The position numbers were made by a program, and so were the translations under genes. From positions 1-20,958 of the forward strand of contig CAZFJU010000057.1 of NCBI GenBank assembly GCA_964518995.1: DNA of 20,958 nucleotides, read 5' to 3'. Shown piece by piece: positions 6,964 to 17,100 of this stretch. Position 1 is the stretch's first letter. Every line of letters starts with the position of its first letter. This stretch comes from ZC4RG20 sp964518995. GTDB taxonomy: Bacteria > Pseudomonadota > Gammaproteobacteria > Steroidobacterales > Rariloculaceae. Under the pieces are notes generated by a model. The model ran no database searches. It saw nothing but the letters and a program-made list of their open reading frames with translations, and had not been told where the DNA came from.

Positions 6964-8700
6964 ATGCGCGGACTGCCAGATTGGGGACGGCCCATTGCGG
7001 GGAAGACCGCGTGGCTCTACGCGCCTTTCCAACGCAATGGCGCCCCGCTGGCGCTACCGAATACGCTCAGCATCGCGACGGAGCCGGATGGTAGGCCAGC
7101 CTTTCGCATCTTAGCGATCCGCGAGCTTGGGCCCTTCGGAGCGGCCGGTCGCGGGCGCATCGATATCGAGTTTCAGCTTGCCACTAACGATGAGGACGCG
7201 CGCGCCGTGCCCGCCGAGCGCGGTTGGCTGCGGCTGCGCTCGGCAATGCTCGATCTGCCGGCCGAGCTGCTGCGGCCGGTGGAGCTGGATTGCTCGGGAC
7301 TGTGCCTCGCGCGGCTGGTGTTGCCGCTCGCGCCGGAGGGCGTCGCCTTCGTTGAGCAAGCATTGGCTGACGGTGCGCTGCCCGTCATCGCTACAGTCGA
7401 CGTCGAGGTCGCCGGCATCGCACCCCGACTCCAAGGCCGAGCGGTTATCGACGTCGCCGTGCTCGCAGCGGTGCTTGCCGCCGGCACGATGACTCCGGCC
7501 GTGTTGCGCGACCTGGTCGCTGCAGACCCCGGGTCCGCCGGCGTCAAGCTGGAGGACATCGACCCGGACACCCCGATGATCGTCGCCGCGGAAGCCGTTG
7601 CAGATCATGTGCGATCGGCGCTCTGCGCCGGTCCGTTGCGGCCGGCGGAGGACGCCGGGCTTGCCCTTTGCCCTTTCGACCCAACGCTGACGCACGGGCG
7701 CGCCGTGCTCGACCTCGGCCGCACCATCATCGCCACACGGACCGTCGCGCTCGAGCTCGACCCGTTCCTCGCGGCGCGCGCCTTAGCCGCAGACCGCGGC
7801 GGAGGCGCTGCGCTGATCGAGCGCACCTCGGGCGCTCCACTACCGACAGGGCGGCACCGGATCACGATCGACTGCAGCGTGCGACGGCCGCTGATCGGGC
7901 CGCTCGCGCTCGGCGCGACGCTACGTTTTCCGCCTCGGCCGCCAGCGCGGATGCACGAGGTACGGCGCGACTTCGAGCTGCCTACCGACGGGTCCTCTGT
8001 TGAGCAGCACGTGCAACTTTCACCGAGTGAGCCGCTCGAGTGGACGTTGGCCGCATTTGCCTTTTGGCCGGCCGTCGACCACCGCGGCGTGGAGCAGCTG
8101 CTCGGCGAGACACACGCTGGCACCGGAGCGCAAGCACTGCTGCGCACGTCCGCTTTCCCGCTGATGTTCGTCGAGGTCGAGGTCGAAGCGCGGCTTATCC
8201 ATATGGCCGAGGTGGCGGTGACTCTCACCGGGGAATGGTCCGACCAGCCGGCGGACACCGCCGTAACGCTGTCGGCCGCGCGGCCGCGGGCGGCGCTTGC
8301 TCTGCCGGTCGACGCCTCCGCACCGCAGATGACGGTGATGCTGACCCCGCGCGGTCCGGGCGTCCCGATCATGCTCGGGCCGATACCGGCAGCGGACTGG
8401 CGCATAGAGCTCGCAGATCTCCCCGGCTATGGCCCGCGCTCGCTCGAGATCACGGTCTCGCTTCCCGCCGGCGTGCCCCTCGCCGCCATCGAGGTGCTGC
8501 CGGAAGACGCCGACGCGAGCGAGGAGCCGGCGCCCTACGCCTTCACCCCGAGCAACAGCTCGCGCACGCACGGTTGGTTCTGCCGCGATCCTTTTCGCCC
8601 TGGGTTGTTATGGCGTTGGCGCGGCCATGACGAATTTTCCGTTCCCGTGCGCGGAACGAATCGACTTGATCTCGCGGCCAATGAGAGCGTCGTAGTATGA
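6964..8700 (+). CDS. Beta-rich modular protein, diverged member of the operon family, 578 aa
   Basis: No known family recognised. Residues 18-60 (L-Y-A-P-F-Q ... L-P-N-T ... G-R-P-A-F-R-I-L) align by eye with the opening of the three large paralogues. Residues 116-150, with the pattern L-x-L-x-x-x-G-x-x-x-x-E-x-A-L-x-x-G followed by alternating strands, match their second conserved block. After residue 250 come at least two degenerate beta repeats whose central strands (near residues 320 and 420) are about 100 residues apart, the same period as in the paralogues but without the N-G-I signature. There is no signal peptide. The start at 6964 lies one base after the previous stop with only a weak GGA upstream, which suggests translational coupling. 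It overlaps the next gene by four bases (ATGA). Confidence 0.8.
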   Translation: MRGLPDWGRPIAGKTAWLYAPFQRNGAPLALPNTLSIATEPDGRPAFRILAIRELGPFGAAGRGRIDIEFQLATNDEDARAVPAERGWLRLRSAMLDLPAELLRPVELDCSGLCLARLVLPLAPEGVAFVEQALADGALPVIATVDVEVAGIAPRLQGRAVIDVAVLAAVLAAGTMTPAVLRDLVAADPGSAGVKLEDIDPDTPMIVAAEAVADHVRSALCAGPLRPAEDAGLALCPFDPTLTHGRAVLDLGRTIIATRTVALELDPFLAARALAADRGGGAALIERTSGAPLPTGRHRITIDCSVRRPLIGPLALGATLRFPPRPPARMHEVRRDFELPTDGSSVEQHVQLSPSEPLEWTLAAFAFWPAVDHRGVEQLLGETHAGTGAQALLRTSAFPLMFVEVEVEARLIHMAEVAVTLTGEWSDQPADTAVTLSAARPRAALALPVDASAPQMTVMLTPRGPGVPIMLGPIPAADWRIELADLPGYGPRSLEITVSLPAGVPLAAIEVLPEDADASEEPAPYAFTPSNSSRTHGWFCRDPFRPGLLWRWRGHDEFSVPVRGTNRLDLAANESVVV

Positions 8701-9536
8701 CGCAGCCACTACCAGGCACTCGCTATGGGACGCTGTGGGCGTGGCCCGAGCCGAACGCCTCGTCGCCCGCGAAGCGGTGGCGCTACCTGCCGGGTGAGCC
8801 CTCGCCGCAGCGCACGCCCGCCGGCACCCCGCAAGTGACGATGATCGATGCCAGCGGTGTGCTGATGCTAACCGTAGGGGCAAGCCTCGGGGCCGACAGT
8901 GCGGCGGTGTCGGCCGCTCGCGCCGCGATCGCTGCCGAGGGCGGCGTCGAAGCCTGCGCGGTCGAGATGCAGCCGGCTGACCTTGGTATCCGCCGCGCCG
9001 TGCTCGAGCTGGTTTCACCGAGCACGCCGTCCAAGCAGCTGGCGCAGGCGTCACCGTCTCCGACCGCCCCGTACCCTGCCGCATTCTCGGCCGTGCTCCA
9101 GGGTGATGCTGCCCACGAAGCCCGGACAGCTCTCATGTCGGGCAACGGACGGCTCCAGGTCCGTTACGAGGTGGACCTGGCCGCAACCCGAACTGTGACT
9201 GCCCACATCGAAGGCGACTGGGAACGGGACGCGGATCTCGACCGCCTTTTATCCGAGGGCAAGTTGAAGCTCTCGGTGAGCGCCGATGCCGGCGCGTCGG
9301 CAGCACTCATCGCCGAAGCCCGCGCCGAGGTGCTGCGTGCAGCGCACGCGTCCATCGCACAGATGTCGTCGGATTCAAGATGCGATGCGCCGGACCACGA
9401 CGGTCCGGCGACTCGACACCGCAACGGCGTCGCCGCAACCGTCACTCGCAGCGAAAGCGTGGCGCAGCCGGTCGAGCTCGTGGCGGACGTTCGCAACTGG
9501 GTCCAGATCGAAGCGCCGAGAACGAAGGAGTCATGA
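8697..9536 (+). CDS. Short member of the operon family (N-terminal module only), 279 aa
   Basis: It looks like a cut-down version of the module seen in the large downstream proteins. Residues 22-60 (R-W-R-Y-L-P-G-E-P-S-P ... L-M-L-T-V-G) parallel their Y-x-L-P-G-E-P opening. Residues 126-175 (Y-P-A-A-F-S-A-V-L ... V-R-Y-E-V-D-L ... H-I-E-G-D-W) parallel A-A-F-S-V-Q-L ... V-V-Y-S-L-D-Y ... L-S-I-D-W in the 11772 gene. A helical segment follows to about residue 225, and no C-terminal beta repeats are present. There is no signal peptide or membrane segment. The start codon overlaps the upstream stop as ATGA, and the stop lies one base before the next ATG, so translation is probably coupled on both sides. 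Function is unknown; a small subunit or adaptor using the same fold is a reasonable inference. Confidence 0.78.
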   Translation: MTQPLPGTRYGTLWAWPEPNASSPAKRWRYLPGEPSPQRTPAGTPQVTMIDASGVLMLTVGASLGADSAAVSAARAAIAAEGGVEACAVEMQPADLGIRRAVLELVSPSTPSKQLAQASPSPTAPYPAAFSAVLQGDAAHEARTALMSGNGRLQVRYEVDLAATRTVTAHIEGDWERDADLDRLLSEGKLKLSVSADAGASAALIAEARAEVLRAAHASIAQMSSDSRCDAPDHDGPATRHRNGVAATVTRSESVAQPVELVADVRNWVQIEAPRTKES

Positions 9537-9537
9537 C

Positions 9538-11742
9538 ATGCTCAAGCTCGACAGCCAGGGTGTCGTCGGTCAGACAGCCTACTGGGAGGACGACCTCGAT
9601 CCGCTTCAGTACTACGCGCTTCCGGGTGAGCCGACCTTGGCCGTGCGCGACGGCAAGCCGGTATTCAAGTACGTCAAGTACCGCTCGCCGATCGACCGTC
9701 CGGGCGGTGTGAAGGCCGGCGCGCTGGTCGTGTTGCAGGCCGAGCTCGCATTGCCCGCGAAAGACGAGCAGGAGATTCGTAACCAAATCTCAGAGCGGCT
9801 GCGCGCGCGGGGCGTGCCCGCATCACAAGCGAATAACGTGCGCATTGCCCGGCCGCTAATCACCCGCGGCAAGGTCTCGATTATCGTGATGGACAAAGTC
9901 AGCGGCAGCGAAGGTGCGGCGACGCTCGTGGAGAAAATCAACGTGCCGACACCCCCATCGCTGTTCGGCAATAACGCCGTCTCGATCGGCGTCGAGCTAT
10001 CAGAGCTCGGTGCGCCCGTGTTTGAGGCGGCGATGAAGTCGCCCGGCGCAAGCCTCGTCATCGTCGGCTACGAGCTCGGCTACGCCGCGAAGCTGCCGGA
10101 GGCGCATATCGTCGGCACCTGGAACGCGTCGGCCTTCATGCATTTCTTCCAGCAAATCGAAGAGAGGCATCACATCTATGCCGACGACGACTACGAGGAG
10201 CGCATCAACGACACGCTGCACAAGAGCGAGTCGGAAAAGCTCGAATGGATCCTGCAGCCTCCGCCGGCTGGCATGGAGGCAAGCCAGCACCAGAAGATGA
10301 TCGAGACGATCGAGGACTCCGTGCGCCGCCAGCTCGACGAGGCGATCAAGCGCAATGTGCTCGACGCGATACCGCCGGAGAGCCGCGATGTCGAGAAGAT
10401 CCGTGAGCGCGGCATCGAGGACATCGTGCGGCAAGTGGACGTTACGCGCACGGCCAGCGTCCGCGTGGAGTACTCCGCCGCCAAGGTCGTCGAAATGCCT
10501 GCAAATCCGAACGCGCCGCTGCCCGCTTTCGGTTCGTTACAGGTCGACGGCAAGGCCGTGAAGTGGGAGGACTACGCGATCACCGTCGACGGAGACGACC
10601 CGTTCTTCCGCAGCTTCGCTGTCGTCTTCATGGTCAACGCGGATTTCGATGACCTGTCGATCGCCAGTGTCATCGTGGAGGTGAGCTACAAAGGTCCGCA
10701 AGGCCAAGGGCGTACGGCGACCTACACGTTCCGCAAGCCCGAGGACATCGAGCGCTTCGAGGCCTTCCTCGACGGCGGCGACGGCCAGCTCGAGTACACC
10801 TACACGGTCAACTACAAAGGCGAGAGCGAGGTCTTCAAGTCACCACCCATCAAGTCGAAGTCCGATGTCTCGATCAACGTCGGCGACCTCGGAATCTGGA
10901 AGGTCGACATCGACGTCGGCGACATCAACTTCGAGCAAGTAGAACAAGCGCAGCTGAAGCTCGTGTACCAGGACGACGACATTCGCCGCGAGCGGCAGTT
11001 CACGATCACCAAAGAGTCGCGCCAGCACGCGGTGCGGGAGGTCATATTCAAGCGGCGCACCAAGCCCTGGACCTACGAGGTCAGGTATTTCCTCAAGGAC
11101 GGCCGCGAGATCGTGACCCCGACGGAGACCTCGGAAGGTGAGCAGCTGTATGTGAATGACCCGTTCTCGGCGAACCGGACGATCTCGGTTCGCACCAAGG
11201 GCGACTTCGACAACACGATCGAAACCCTTTTCCTCGATTTCATCTACGAGGACGCAGAGAACGGCTTCAGGCAGGAGAAGTCGTTCGCGTTCAGCGCCGC
11301 CGGCAAGCGCTTCGAGGACTGGACGTTTCCTGTGATAAGCGAGAAGGCGGGGCAGCTTCGTTACACCGGCACGATCGTGTATCGGGACGGCCGACCCCCT
11401 CTGAGCATCCCCGAGAAGACCGTGACTTCCAATACGGTGCTCGAGGGCGAGGACGTGCTGAAGCTATCAATCGAGCTTCTGCCCGACCTGATCGACTGGA
11501 CGAAGGCGAAGCTCGTCACCGTGACGCTCGCTTACGCAGACGCCGAGAACGGCATCGACGAAAACGACACCTTCACGCTTCGCGACGGGACGGGACCCGC
11601 GACGTGGACCGTCAATATCAAGGAGAAATCCCGCAACCGTTACACGGTGACCTCGCGCTTCTTCCTGATGGATGGCTCGCGCCGGGAGCCGCCGCCGTTC
11701 GAGACGGCGGAAGAGGTGCTGGTGCTCGAGGTCCCGGCCTGA
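9538..11742 (+). CDS. Large beta-repeat protein, paralogue 1, 734 aa
   Basis: First of three clear paralogues. N-terminal module, residues 1-200: D-P-L-Q-Y-Y-A-L-P-G-E-P at 21-32, a V-F-K-Y-V-K-Y strand at 42-48, and the second block F-G-N-N-A-V-S-I-G-V-E-L with F-E-A-A-M from 143. Residues 200-300 are charged and helical, possibly coiled. From about 350 (D-G-D-D-P-F-F-R-S-F) four beta-rich repeats follow; their central Tyr residues are at 384, 477, 570 and 666 (spacing 93, 93, 96), and the last two carry Y-[EA]-D-A-E-N-G-[FI]. Each repeat ends in a D-G-R/D-G-S hairpin. There is no signal peptide. The open frame extends upstream to 9286, but 9538 is chosen because GAAGGAG lies 7-14 bases before it and the paralogues align from there. 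No family name is known to me; fibre-like or scaffold architecture is inferred. Confidence 0.85.
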   Translation: MLKLDSQGVVGQTAYWEDDLDPLQYYALPGEPTLAVRDGKPVFKYVKYRSPIDRPGGVKAGALVVLQAELALPAKDEQEIRNQISERLRARGVPASQANNVRIARPLITRGKVSIIVMDKVSGSEGAATLVEKINVPTPPSLFGNNAVSIGVELSELGAPVFEAAMKSPGASLVIVGYELGYAAKLPEAHIVGTWNASAFMHFFQQIEERHHIYADDDYEERINDTLHKSESEKLEWILQPPPAGMEASQHQKMIETIEDSVRRQLDEAIKRNVLDAIPPESRDVEKIRERGIEDIVRQVDVTRTASVRVEYSAAKVVEMPANPNAPLPAFGSLQVDGKAVKWEDYAITVDGDDPFFRSFAVVFMVNADFDDLSIASVIVEVSYKGPQGQGRTATYTFRKPEDIERFEAFLDGGDGQLEYTYTVNYKGESEVFKSPPIKSKSDVSINVGDLGIWKVDIDVGDINFEQVEQAQLKLVYQDDDIRRERQFTITKESRQHAVREVIFKRRTKPWTYEVRYFLKDGREIVTPTETSEGEQLYVNDPFSANRTISVRTKGDFDNTIETLFLDFIYEDAENGFRQEKSFAFSAAGKRFEDWTFPVISEKAGQLRYTGTIVYRDGRPPLSIPEKTVTSNTVLEGEDVLKLSIELLPDLIDWTKAKLVTVTLAYADAENGIDENDTFTLRDGTGPATWTVNIKEKSRNRYTVTSRFFLMDGSRREPPPFETAEEVLVLEVPA

Positions 11743-11771
11743 CGGCCGGCGCTCGAACGGAGGGCTTGGCC

Positions 11772-14087
11772 ATGCTCTATCTGGAAGCGCCGTATTACTT
11801 CATTAACGGAGTCTCCGTCTTTCGCGACCATGCGGACCCGCTCCAGCACTACTACCTGCCGGCGCAACCGCGTCTGCGTACCCAGGTCGGCGCGGACGGT
11901 GTCGCCGTCCCGCGATTGCAGTTGATCAAGTACCGAACGTTGACTGAAGAAGATCGGGGCGGCGGCTTTTTGACTTTCGACCTGCATCTCGGCTTGAGTC
12001 AGCCCGAGATCGATGACGTCGCGAGCGAGATCCGCCGCTTGGCGAGACTGCCGGCCATGCCGCGTATCGCACCGATCCAGCCGCTCGACGGCTCCGTGCG
12101 GCTGATCATCTTCGGGCGGGACAGCGGCCCGGCGCCCCCGCCTCGGCCCGGTGCGCCGCCGTCGCCGGCGGAGCAGCCGCGCTTCGTCGTCAAGATGCAG
12201 CATTTCGCCAAACCCGCTCTCTACGGCGACAACGGCGCCGCGTTCTCCGTGCAGCTCGACGCGCAGGGGGCGACGATCATGGAAGCGGCGATGAAGGGAG
12301 AAATCTCGCCGATCGTAGTGGTTTACAGCCTCGACTACGCCGGCTTGCGTCCGGCGTTCTCCGTGCGCCTCAGCATCGATTGGGACCGCGTGCAGACGGC
12401 GTTGGACGAGACCTTCGGGCATGAAAGTTTCTTCACTTCGACCGAGATCAACGATGCGGTCGATAAGCTCATCGAGACGCAAGCGATCGTGATGGAAGCC
12501 GACAATTTCGTGCCCGATGCGGACGACACCGGCAAGGCCGTTGCTGAGCGTTTCGAGAGCGCACGCCTGCGCGTGCAAGAGATGATCACGGATAGCTTCT
12601 TCGAGGCGAGCTTGCCGCCGACGAAGCGACGCGAGGACGGCTGGGACCGCGCCGCCGACGTCGCGACCGATTTGGTACGGCACCACGCGATGATGGCCAC
12701 GACCGGAGGCGTCGGCGGCTTCATCGGAACCTTCAGCTACAAGAAGACGACTTACCAGCGCATCGACCGGCGCAAGCTCGATGTGGAGATCGCCGAGCGC
12801 TCGGCGGTGATGCGCACGATACATCCTCAGGGCGCCATCGACGGCCTGTTCCGCGAGCTCGCGGCGGGGATCCCGCCCGAACGTTTTATCATCGACGTCG
12901 ACGCCGACGACCCGTTCTTCCTCGAGCGCCGCGTGCGCGTGATCAATCGCGGCGAGATGGAGCGGGACGAGCTCGATTCCGTCACGGCCGAGCTCAGCTA
13001 CGGCGGCGTAACCCGCAGCACCGTGCTGACCGCGACGGGAGCGGAAGAAACCCTACGCTGGCTATCTATCCTCGATGAAGCCGGAGCGGTGACGCGGCCC
13101 GTCGAAGCAGGCTATGCGGTCTCGTTCAAGTCCGACGCGGGCGGCGAGCGGCCGTTATCGGCTCGGTCCGCACCGCGGTTCCTCGAAGGCGATGTCTTCG
13201 AGCTCCAGCCCGCCGAGCTCTACTCGCGCGTGACGATTCCGGTCATCGCTTCGCCTCACTATCCGTGGGACAAGTATCCGCAGGTGCAAGTGCAGCTGCG
13301 CTACACCGATCCGGACAATGGTATCCGCACCGATGACACCCTACTACTCACGGCCGAGGCCGATAGCGGCGAATTCACTTTCGTTGCGCTCGATAAGGAC
13401 AGGCGCCAGTTCGAGTATCGGCTGCAGCACCGTGCAGCGAACCACAAGGATGTAGACCGCGGCTGGACGTCGACGGACGGCGACCTCGTGGATGTCCGCG
13501 ACCCGTTCGGTGCGTTGCGTCTCGCAGTCGACGTCGTGCCGGTAGTGCCGCGTTGGGAGGACATCGAGCAGATCTTCGTCGATCTCGAGTACGAGGACCC
13601 GGCGAACGGCGTGCACGAGGCAAGCTCCCTGGCTTTCAGCCCGAGCGAGCGCACACCGCAGAAGTTCGTCGTCGAGCGGGTCGACCGGATGCTGAACCGA
13701 GTCTCGTTCCGGGTCACCATCATTTTCGTCGGTGGAATGGTCAGCGAGCTGCCGCGCTCGCAGACAGAGGCCCAGCGGATTCTCGTACGCCCCGACATGC
13801 GCGGACACCGTATCGTGCATGTCGAGCCGCCAGACGACTTCGTCGCAGCAAGGCTCGAGCGGGTCGACGCGGAGCTCCGTTACCAGGACGCCGCGAACGG
13901 TATCGACATCGCGGACCGCATCGTTTTTCTGGGATCGGACGAGCGGCGTAGTTTCGAGTTCGACTACATGGACCCTGCTCGCGACGGCTTCGAGTGGCGT
14001 GCGCGTTATTTGTTCGTCAACGGAATGACCACGGACCGCGGCTGGACGCCTGCCGAAGGCGACCGGTTACGCATCGCGGCACCGTGA
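11772..14087 (+). CDS. Large beta-repeat protein, paralogue 2, 771 aa
   Basis: Co-linear with its neighbours. The N-terminal module has F-R-D-H-A-D-P-L-Q-H-Y-Y-L-P at 17-30, G-G-G-F-L-T-F-D-L near 63, a Pro-rich linker (P-P-P-R-P-G-A-P-P-S-P) near 120-131, and the second block Y-G-D-N-G-A-A-F-S-V-Q-L from about 151. A helical section (residues 195-310) follows, with a small Gly-rich stretch near 315. D-A-D-D-P-F-F-L-E-R at about 377 starts the repeat region. Four beta repeats have central Tyr at 410, 511, 607 and 704 (spacing 101, 96, 97), three of them carrying Y-x-D-x-[DA]-N-G-[IV]. There is no signal peptide. The open frame continues upstream to 11604 inside the previous gene, but 11772 has GGAGG 9-13 bases upstream and matches paralogue 3 residue for residue from the first codons. 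The gap to the previous gene is 29 bases. Confidence 0.85.
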   Translation: MLYLEAPYYFINGVSVFRDHADPLQHYYLPAQPRLRTQVGADGVAVPRLQLIKYRTLTEEDRGGGFLTFDLHLGLSQPEIDDVASEIRRLARLPAMPRIAPIQPLDGSVRLIIFGRDSGPAPPPRPGAPPSPAEQPRFVVKMQHFAKPALYGDNGAAFSVQLDAQGATIMEAAMKGEISPIVVVYSLDYAGLRPAFSVRLSIDWDRVQTALDETFGHESFFTSTEINDAVDKLIETQAIVMEADNFVPDADDTGKAVAERFESARLRVQEMITDSFFEASLPPTKRREDGWDRAADVATDLVRHHAMMATTGGVGGFIGTFSYKKTTYQRIDRRKLDVEIAERSAVMRTIHPQGAIDGLFRELAAGIPPERFIIDVDADDPFFLERRVRVINRGEMERDELDSVTAELSYGGVTRSTVLTATGAEETLRWLSILDEAGAVTRPVEAGYAVSFKSDAGGERPLSARSAPRFLEGDVFELQPAELYSRVTIPVIASPHYPWDKYPQVQVQLRYTDPDNGIRTDDTLLLTAEADSGEFTFVALDKDRRQFEYRLQHRAANHKDVDRGWTSTDGDLVDVRDPFGALRLAVDVVPVVPRWEDIEQIFVDLEYEDPANGVHEASSLAFSPSERTPQKFVVERVDRMLNRVSFRVTIIFVGGMVSELPRSQTEAQRILVRPDMRGHRIVHVEPPDDFVAARLERVDAELRYQDAANGIDIADRIVFLGSDERRSFEFDYMDPARDGFEWRARYLFVNGMTTDRGWTPAEGDRLRIAAP

Positions 14088-14155
14088 CGACACACGCTGC
14101 GTGCCTCGGGTGCATGCGGTGAGGACGGCGACGTCAACGACGATCGGAGGACGCG

Positions 14156-17100
14156 ATGCAGCAACTCGGCTCAGAGACGATCACGGTCGACGGGGTCACG
14201 GTGTTCTCCGACCACGCCGATCCACGCCAGTTCTGGTACTTGCCGGCGCCGGTGGCGCTCGGTAAACGGGCTGGCGACGACAGCCCCGCCTTCACGTTCA
14301 TAAAATGGCGACCGGCCGCAGTCGAGTCGGGCGTAAAGGGAGGCGGATTCGCGATGCTCGAGACGTGTCTGAAGCTGCCAGACGACGCCGAGCGCAGCAT
14401 TCGTGCGCAGCTCGCCTCCCGCGCAGGCGGCAGCGGAGAGGTCCGCTTGACGCCGATACCTTTCGACGAAGGAACGGTACGGTGCATCGCGCTAGACCTC
14501 GAAGGTTCCGGCGGCACCGCTCGGCCCGCGAGCGACCCACCGGGCACGTTCCGCGCGGTTGAAGCGATCGCGGGCGCGACGCACCCATCGCTCGCAGGAG
14601 ACAACACGGCGGCCTTCTCCCTGACGCTCTCGCAGGAGGGCGCCATTATCTTGGAGCAGGCGTTCCTGCAGGGCACCGCCCCGGTCGGCGTCGTCTACGA
14701 ACTGAAGTACACCATCCTGCGGCCTGCCCTTCAGGTCGTCATCACAGCCCACTACGAGGACGTCTACACGCACTTCTCGGCCGGCCTCGAGGCGCAAGTG
14801 TATTGGGTCAAGGCGGGAATTGACGCAGCGTTCGAAAAGTTCGTCGCCGACGGAACGATCAAGATCGAAGTGGTGGACTTCACGGGCGAGGCCGACCGTG
14901 AGGACAAGGAGAAATGGGCACTCGACTTCTTCAAGGAAAATTTGCTCGCCACTTGGTTCGAGCCGTCGCTGACGCCGGCCGACGTCGCGAGCCGCATCGC
15001 TCAGCCCGAGGCGCTCGACGCCGTCATGAAGCGGATGAAGGACATGCTGCCGCCGGCCACGGGACAGAAGCCGGGGGGTGGACAGCAGCCCGGGAGCGGG
15101 CAGCAGCCGGGCACCCCGCCGGGCCAAGCGACGCGGCAGCCGGCGACGCTTACCGTGCGTCGTCAGCCGGAACCGCCGCCTGCGAACCAGAACATCCGGC
15201 TCGTCCCGGGCAGCACGACGGACGAAGAGCGCATCGCGGTCGATGGGCCGCCCGGCTGGAGCGCGACGGTCGCAGGCGCGCCGGCGACCATCCGCGACCA
15301 TCACATCGTGGTTACCGTCGCGGGCGGCGCCGCAGCTCAGACCGTCGAGGTGCGCTGGCCGGAAATTCCCTCCCCCACGCCGGACGCACCGGCCGGGCAG
15401 CCCGCGGCAACGACCCAAGCGTTTAACTTCTATTTCGATCTCGACGAGCCCGCGCCGGCCCCTAACTTCAACGCGACGCACGCGGTCGCGCGGGCGTATG
15501 CGAACGACGCCGCGGCAGATAACCGTTTTCGTGACGCGAGCGATCCGCACGATGCGCAAGGGCAACCTCTACCACGGGTGCCCGGGGCCGCAGCCGGCGG
15601 CGCGGCGCGCTTCCGCGCGTGGCTGGACACATTGCCGGCCCCGCGCACGATTAGCCTTGACGGGCATGCCAGCCTCGAGGCCCCGAGCCCCGACACACTG
15701 CCGAACCGCGAAGACCACGACTTCGACCTATCGAGAAGGCGTATCGAAGTAGCCCGCGCCAGCATTCAAGGACGCGCCAACGTCCTACGAGCGACTTGGC
15801 ATGGTCATTCGCGCGCCAAAGCGGCCGGGCGGCTCAACAATCCCGCAGACCGCGTCGTCGAAGCGCGGCGGGCCGGCACCACACCCTCGCCTCCGCCGCC
15901 CGCGCCAACTGTCGTGACGCCGGCGACCACGGTATCGGGAACCCTCTCGCGTCCGGCGGCGGGTGCGCCGACGACGCCTACGCCGACGCCGACGCCTACG
16001 CCTACGCCGACGCCCACTCCGACTCCCGCGCCGACGCCGACGCCAACGCCGACGCCGCCCGCTAACGGCGCAACCAGCACACCAGCGCTCGTTTCATTCA
16101 AGTTGAAGTTCATTAAGAAGGAGGAGCGCAAGAAGTTGACGCTGCGCTACAACCGAACCGAGGCAGTGCAACGCCTTTATGCGCCGCAAGGCTTCATCGG
16201 CCTAATGCTGGGCCAGATCGATGACCTCTCGAGGCATTTCGTAGATGTGGACTTGGATCACCCGTTTTTCCGCTCGTTCGAGGTCACGATCGACGCGCCG
16301 ATCGACTACGCACGCATCGGCCTCAACTCTCTGCAGGTTGCGATCGACTATAGCGATCCCGGGGAGCCGAATTCGATCAAGCATAAAGACATCGTGTTCG
16401 ACCGGCAGAGCTCGACCCGGGCCAGTTTCTCGACTTTCGTCAGCCCGAACCTAGAGTCGAGCTTCACAGTAAGCCGTCAGTTCCATTTCGACGCCGAGCA
16501 AGGCTCGGGCTGGAAGGGCGAAAAGCTCTCGTACGAGTTTCCGCCCGAGCCCAGTGTGGATCGGACACTGGTGATCACGCCGCATGCTTATCTCGGCTTT
16601 CTCGAGGTACAAGTGGTACCGAACCGTATCGATGCCGAGGTGATCGAGCGCATAGAAGTCGCGCTGGCGTTCGACGATCCTTCCGGCTGGACGGCACGGG
16701 ACACGCTCATCGTGCGCGCCGATTCGCCCCCTCAGACGTGGAAAGTGCGCACTTCGTCCCCGGATGCGCGGCGGTATCGCTATACGTTGACTCACCATCT
16801 CAAGGACGGCACGCCGCCTATCGTCGACGAGCCCGTGGAGAGCGAGGCGAACGCCGTCTCGGTCGACGATCCGTTTCCGAACGCTTTGGAGATCGACCTC
16901 GTCCCTATTTGGGATCCGAACGCGATTCGAATCGTGCTCGTGGACGTGAGCTACAGTGATCCGGCTAACGGCATCCAACGCAATAAACGCGTGCAGTTCG
17001 AAGGCGACGACAGGTCGACGCGACGCATGCGTATTGCGCTTAGAAACCGCGAGCAACGGGCGTTCAGCTGGAAGGCGACGTTCATTCACGTCGACAACAG

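Noticed and set aside
11640..12824. Long minus-strand reading frame (394 codons) opposite the 11772 gene
   Set aside because: It is antisense to a strongly supported gene, rich in Arg/His/Asp in the way high-GC shadow frames are, with no domain pattern or ribosome binding site.
14492..15565. Minus-strand frame of 357 codons opposite the 14156 gene
   Set aside because: The Arg-rich, low-complexity composition is a by-product of GC-rich codons; the plus-strand paralogue explains the region fully.
15971..16060. Considered as a CRISPR-like or phase-variable tandem repeat
   Set aside because: Units are six bases with variable third positions and stay in frame, so a Pro/Thr protein linker explains it.
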